A stretch of 46,796 bases of DNA from assembly GCA_011391215.1 (NCBI GenBank), contig JAABQX010000012.1, forward strand, positions 1 to 46,796. Reading direction: 5' to 3'. Below, piece after piece: positions 45,093 through 46,796 of this stretch. Below the pieces are notes generated by a model. It was not told the DNA's origin. It was given only the letters and a program-made list of their open reading frames with translations, and made no database searches. The stretch is from Rhodocyclaceae bacterium. Its GTDB lineage: Bacteria > Pseudomonadota > Gammaproteobacteria > Burkholderiales > Rhodocyclaceae. The translations under genes were made by a program, and so were the position numbers. How positions within the stretch are numbered: position 1 is the first letter of the stretch; each line of letters begins with the position of its first letter.

Positions 45093-45991
45093 CCCTCTGC
45101 TACCTCAACGGCGAGTTTCTGCCGCTCGCGGAAGCGCGCGTTTCCCCAATGGATCGGGGCTTCCTGTTCGGCGACGGCGTGTATGAGGTCATCCCCGTCT
45201 ATTCGCGGCGTCCCTTCCGGCTCGACGAACACCTCGGCCGCCTGCAGAACAGCCTCAACGACATCCGCCTGACCAATCCCCTTGGTCACGACGAGTGGCA
45301 CACGCTGATCGAACGACTGGTCAGCGCAGCAGAATGGGCAAGCTGTTCGGTGCTGTTGCAAGTCACGCGCGGGCCGATAGCCGTGCGCAACCACGCCTTT
45401 CCCGCCGCCGTAACGCCCACCATATTCTGCCTCGTCGAGCCGCTGCTCACGCCACCCGACGCAATGCGCGAAAAAGGCATCGCCGCCATTTCCACCGCCG
45501 ACACCCGCTGGCTGCGCTGCAACGTCAAGGCCACTTCGCTCCTCGCCAACTGCCTACTGCGCCAAATGGCGATGGATGCCGGCTGCGCCGAAACAATTTT
45601 GTTCCGCGACGGCATTCTCAGCGAGGGCGCCGCATCCAATATCTTCGTCGTCAAGAATGGTGTGATGCTGGCGCCGCAAAAAAACCACCTGATGCTTACT
45701 GGCATCACCTACGACGTGGTTCTCGAGCTCGCCGCCGCGCACGGCCTGCCCACCCAGGTTCGGGACATTACCGACGCCGAAGTGCGCGCCGCCGACGAAC
45801 TCTGGATGACCTCCTCGACCAAGGAAGTGCTGCCCATCGTTGAACTGGATGGCAAAAAAGTCGGCGCTGGCGGGACGGCGTCAGACGGCTCGCCTCGTAA
45901 CATGGGGGCGGCGGGATTACCCGGGCCGGTCTTCAAGCAGATGTACGGCTGGTACCAGGACTTCAAGCGCACGGTGATGCATGGCAACTGA
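45089..45991 (+). CDS. dat: D-amino-acid transaminase with an inserted loop
   Basis: A 300-residue PLP fold-type IV enzyme that makes D-alanine or D-glutamate. It has YLNGEFLPLAEARVSPMDRGFLFGDGVYEVIPVYSRRPFRLDEHL, the VTRG and RNHAFP segments typical of D-aminotransferases, K147 for PLP in RCNVKATSLL, and EGAASNIFVVKNG. Near the C terminus, where the family normally reads LDGKPVG-x-GKPGPVF, there is about 15 residues of extra sequence (GAGGTASDGSPRN and following), encoded by the extended repeat. The context next to dacC suggests a role in D-amino-acid supply for the wall. It overlaps the DUF493 gene by 11 bp. Confidence 0.94.
   Translation: MTLCYLNGEFLPLAEARVSPMDRGFLFGDGVYEVIPVYSRRPFRLDEHLGRLQNSLNDIRLTNPLGHDEWHTLIERLVSAAEWASCSVLLQVTRGPIAVRNHAFPAAVTPTIFCLVEPLLTPPDAMREKGIAAISTADTRWLRCNVKATSLLANCLLRQMAMDAGCAETILFRDGILSEGAASNIFVVKNGVMLAPQKNHLMLTGITYDVVLELAAAHGLPTQVRDITDAEVRAADELWMTSSTKEVLPIVELDGKKVGAGGTASDGSPRNMGAAGLPGPVFKQMYGWYQDFKRTVMHGN
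45856..45913 (-). repeat. Dispersed repeat, copy 14, extended 58-bp form (inside dat)
   Basis: The core 45856-45879 is a perfect match. The upstream arm on the minus strand (45899-45913) reads CGCCGCCCCCATGTT, the same as copy 9 apart from one extra C, and stands at nearly the same distance from the core. It encodes the extra loop in the transaminase. Confidence 0.93.
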
Positions 45992-46250
45992 AGCGGAAAC
46001 CCTGCTCGAATTCCCCTGCGACTTTCCGCTCAAGATCATGGGCGCAACGCGCGAAGGTTTCGCCCAGGCCATCGTCGAAGTCGTGCTGAAGCATGCACCG
46101 GATTTCGATGCCGCGAAGGTCGAGATGCGTCCCTCGAAGGCCGGAAACTACCTCTCGCTCACTTGCACCATCCGCGCCACGTCAAAGCCGCAGCTCGACG
46201 CGCTTTACCGCGAACTGACCAGCCACCCGTGGGTGAAAATCGTTTTGTAA
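45981..46250 (+). CDS. ybeD: DUF493 family protein YbeD
   Basis: An 89-residue ferredoxin-like-fold protein of the YbeD/DUF493 family. It has [73 protein letters not shown], all conserved. Usually located between dacA and lipB, as here, with unproven role. It overlaps dat by 11 bp and lipB by 22 bp. Confidence 0.94.
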   Translation: MATEAETLLEFPCDFPLKIMGATREGFAQAIVEVVLKHAPDFDAAKVEMRPSKAGNYLSLTCTIRATSKPQLDALYRELTSHPWVKIVL

Positions 46251-46796
46251 TCCGCACGCTCGGCCAGGTCGCTTATGAACCAACCTGGCGCGCGATGCAG
46301 ATATTCACTGCGCAGCGTAACACCGAGACTGCCGACGAACTCTGGCTCTGCGAGCACCCGCCCGTGTTCACGCTCGGCCTCGCCGGCAAGCCGAAACACC
46401 TGCTACGTGACATCGGCATCCCTGTCATCAAGATCGACCGTGGCGGCCAGATCACTTACCACGGCCACGGCCAGATCGTCTGCTACCTGCTACTCGATCT
46501 CAAGCGACGCGGCCTGACAGTCAAGGGACTCGTCAATCGCATGGAGCAAGCAGTGATCGATCTGCTGGCGGATTTCGGTGTTGTAGCCGAACGCCTGGCC
46601 GGCGCACCGGGCGTCTATGTCGGCGGCGCGAAGATCGGCGCATTGGGACTTAAGGTAAAAAACGGCTGCTGCTACCACGGCCTCGCGCTCAACGTCGCGA
46701 TGGATATCGCGCCGTTCGCCGCGATCAATCCCTGCGGCTACGCGGGCATGGCGGTGACTCAGCTTTCCGCCTTCGATCCAAGCGTGGAGATCGGGG
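46229..46796 (+). CDS. lipB: Octanoyl-[acyl-carrier-protein]-protein transferase (partial)
   Basis: LipB moves octanoate from ACP to lipoyl domains. The frame is open to the window end. The GTG at 46229 gives [20 protein letters not shown], matching the family start, with a 22-bp overlap on ybeD; the later ATG at 46275 would be out of frame. It has [18 protein letters not shown], the [21 protein letters not shown] block, the catalytic Lys in [13 protein letters not shown] and the catalytic Cys in [14 protein letters not shown]. Only about 189 residues are present; the C-terminal end is missing. Confidence 0.95.
   Translation, partial: MGENRFVIRTLGQVAYEPTWRAMQIFTAQRNTETADELWLCEHPPVFTLGLAGKPKHLLRDIGIPVIKIDRGGQITYHGHGQIVCYLLLDLKRRGLTVKGLVNRMEQAVIDLLADFGVVAERLAGAPGVYVGGAKIGALGLKVKNGCCYHGLALNVAMDIAPFAAINPCGYAGMAVTQLSAFDPSVEIG

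Overview
The window reads as a contiguous piece of chromosome from a GC-rich betaproteobacterium, most likely Rhodocyclales-like. The evidence is the gene content and order: DUF1840, DUF2782 and a BPSS1780-type membrane protein, which are largely betaproteobacterial families; algH-ruvX-pyrR-pyrB-pyrC'; maf-rng; and mreBCD-mrdA-mrdB-rlpA-dacC-dat-ybeD-lipB. Genus cannot be fixed from the sequence alone. Nearly all of it is housekeeping DNA, tightly packed with many 4-bp start/stop overlaps. I see no rRNA, tRNA, CRISPR, prophage or transposase gene, and no gene-free stretch longer than 300 bp.

Layout. 1-1968: the 3' end of metH, an unknown protein, a CheZ-like protein and a DUF1840 protein. 1976-5825 (minus): algH, ruvX, pyrR, pyrB and a catalytically dead dihydroorotase pyrC'. 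5884-10283 (plus): photolyase, thiD-thiE, hemL. 10310-12385: a membrane GGDEF-EAL protein. 12370-14105 (minus): an ATPase and permease of a FecCD/BtuCD-type importer. 14212-18535: a MacAB-like exporter with two permease genes. 18521-21591 (minus): a VanZ-like protein and polA. 21602-24284: LOG protein, DUF2782, BPSS1780-like protein, nadD. 24288-27295: rsfS, rlmH, maf, rng. 27329-30767: a Tat-exported dienelactone-hydrolase-like protein, a His-rich exported protein, an NlpC/P60 lipoprotein and gabD. 30742-32664 (minus): yqjK/yqjE/yqjD-like genes and xthA. 32682-33960: pyrE and a coiled-coil exported protein. 33990-37200 (minus): gatCAB. 37349-46796: the cell-shape/peptidoglycan operon, then dacC, dat, ybeD and the 5' part of lipB.

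The signal not explained by genes is a dispersed 24-bp repeat found 14 times (12 copies with 0-2 mismatches, one with 2 inside a conserved-looking protein segment, one degenerate). It runs from GCCGTCCCGCC to GCCGACTTTT, occurs in both orientations, has no stop codon in any of its six frames, and lies both between genes and inside coding regions, where it adds residues such as AVPPAPTF or KVGAGGTA to PolA, photolyase, RlpA, NadD, GatA and a D-amino-acid transaminase. Some copies overlap stop codons or sit directly before start codons. Two copies share a longer 56-58 bp form. No candidate mobilising protein is in the window. A different GC-rich repeat forms the first 30 codons of the MacB-like ATPase.
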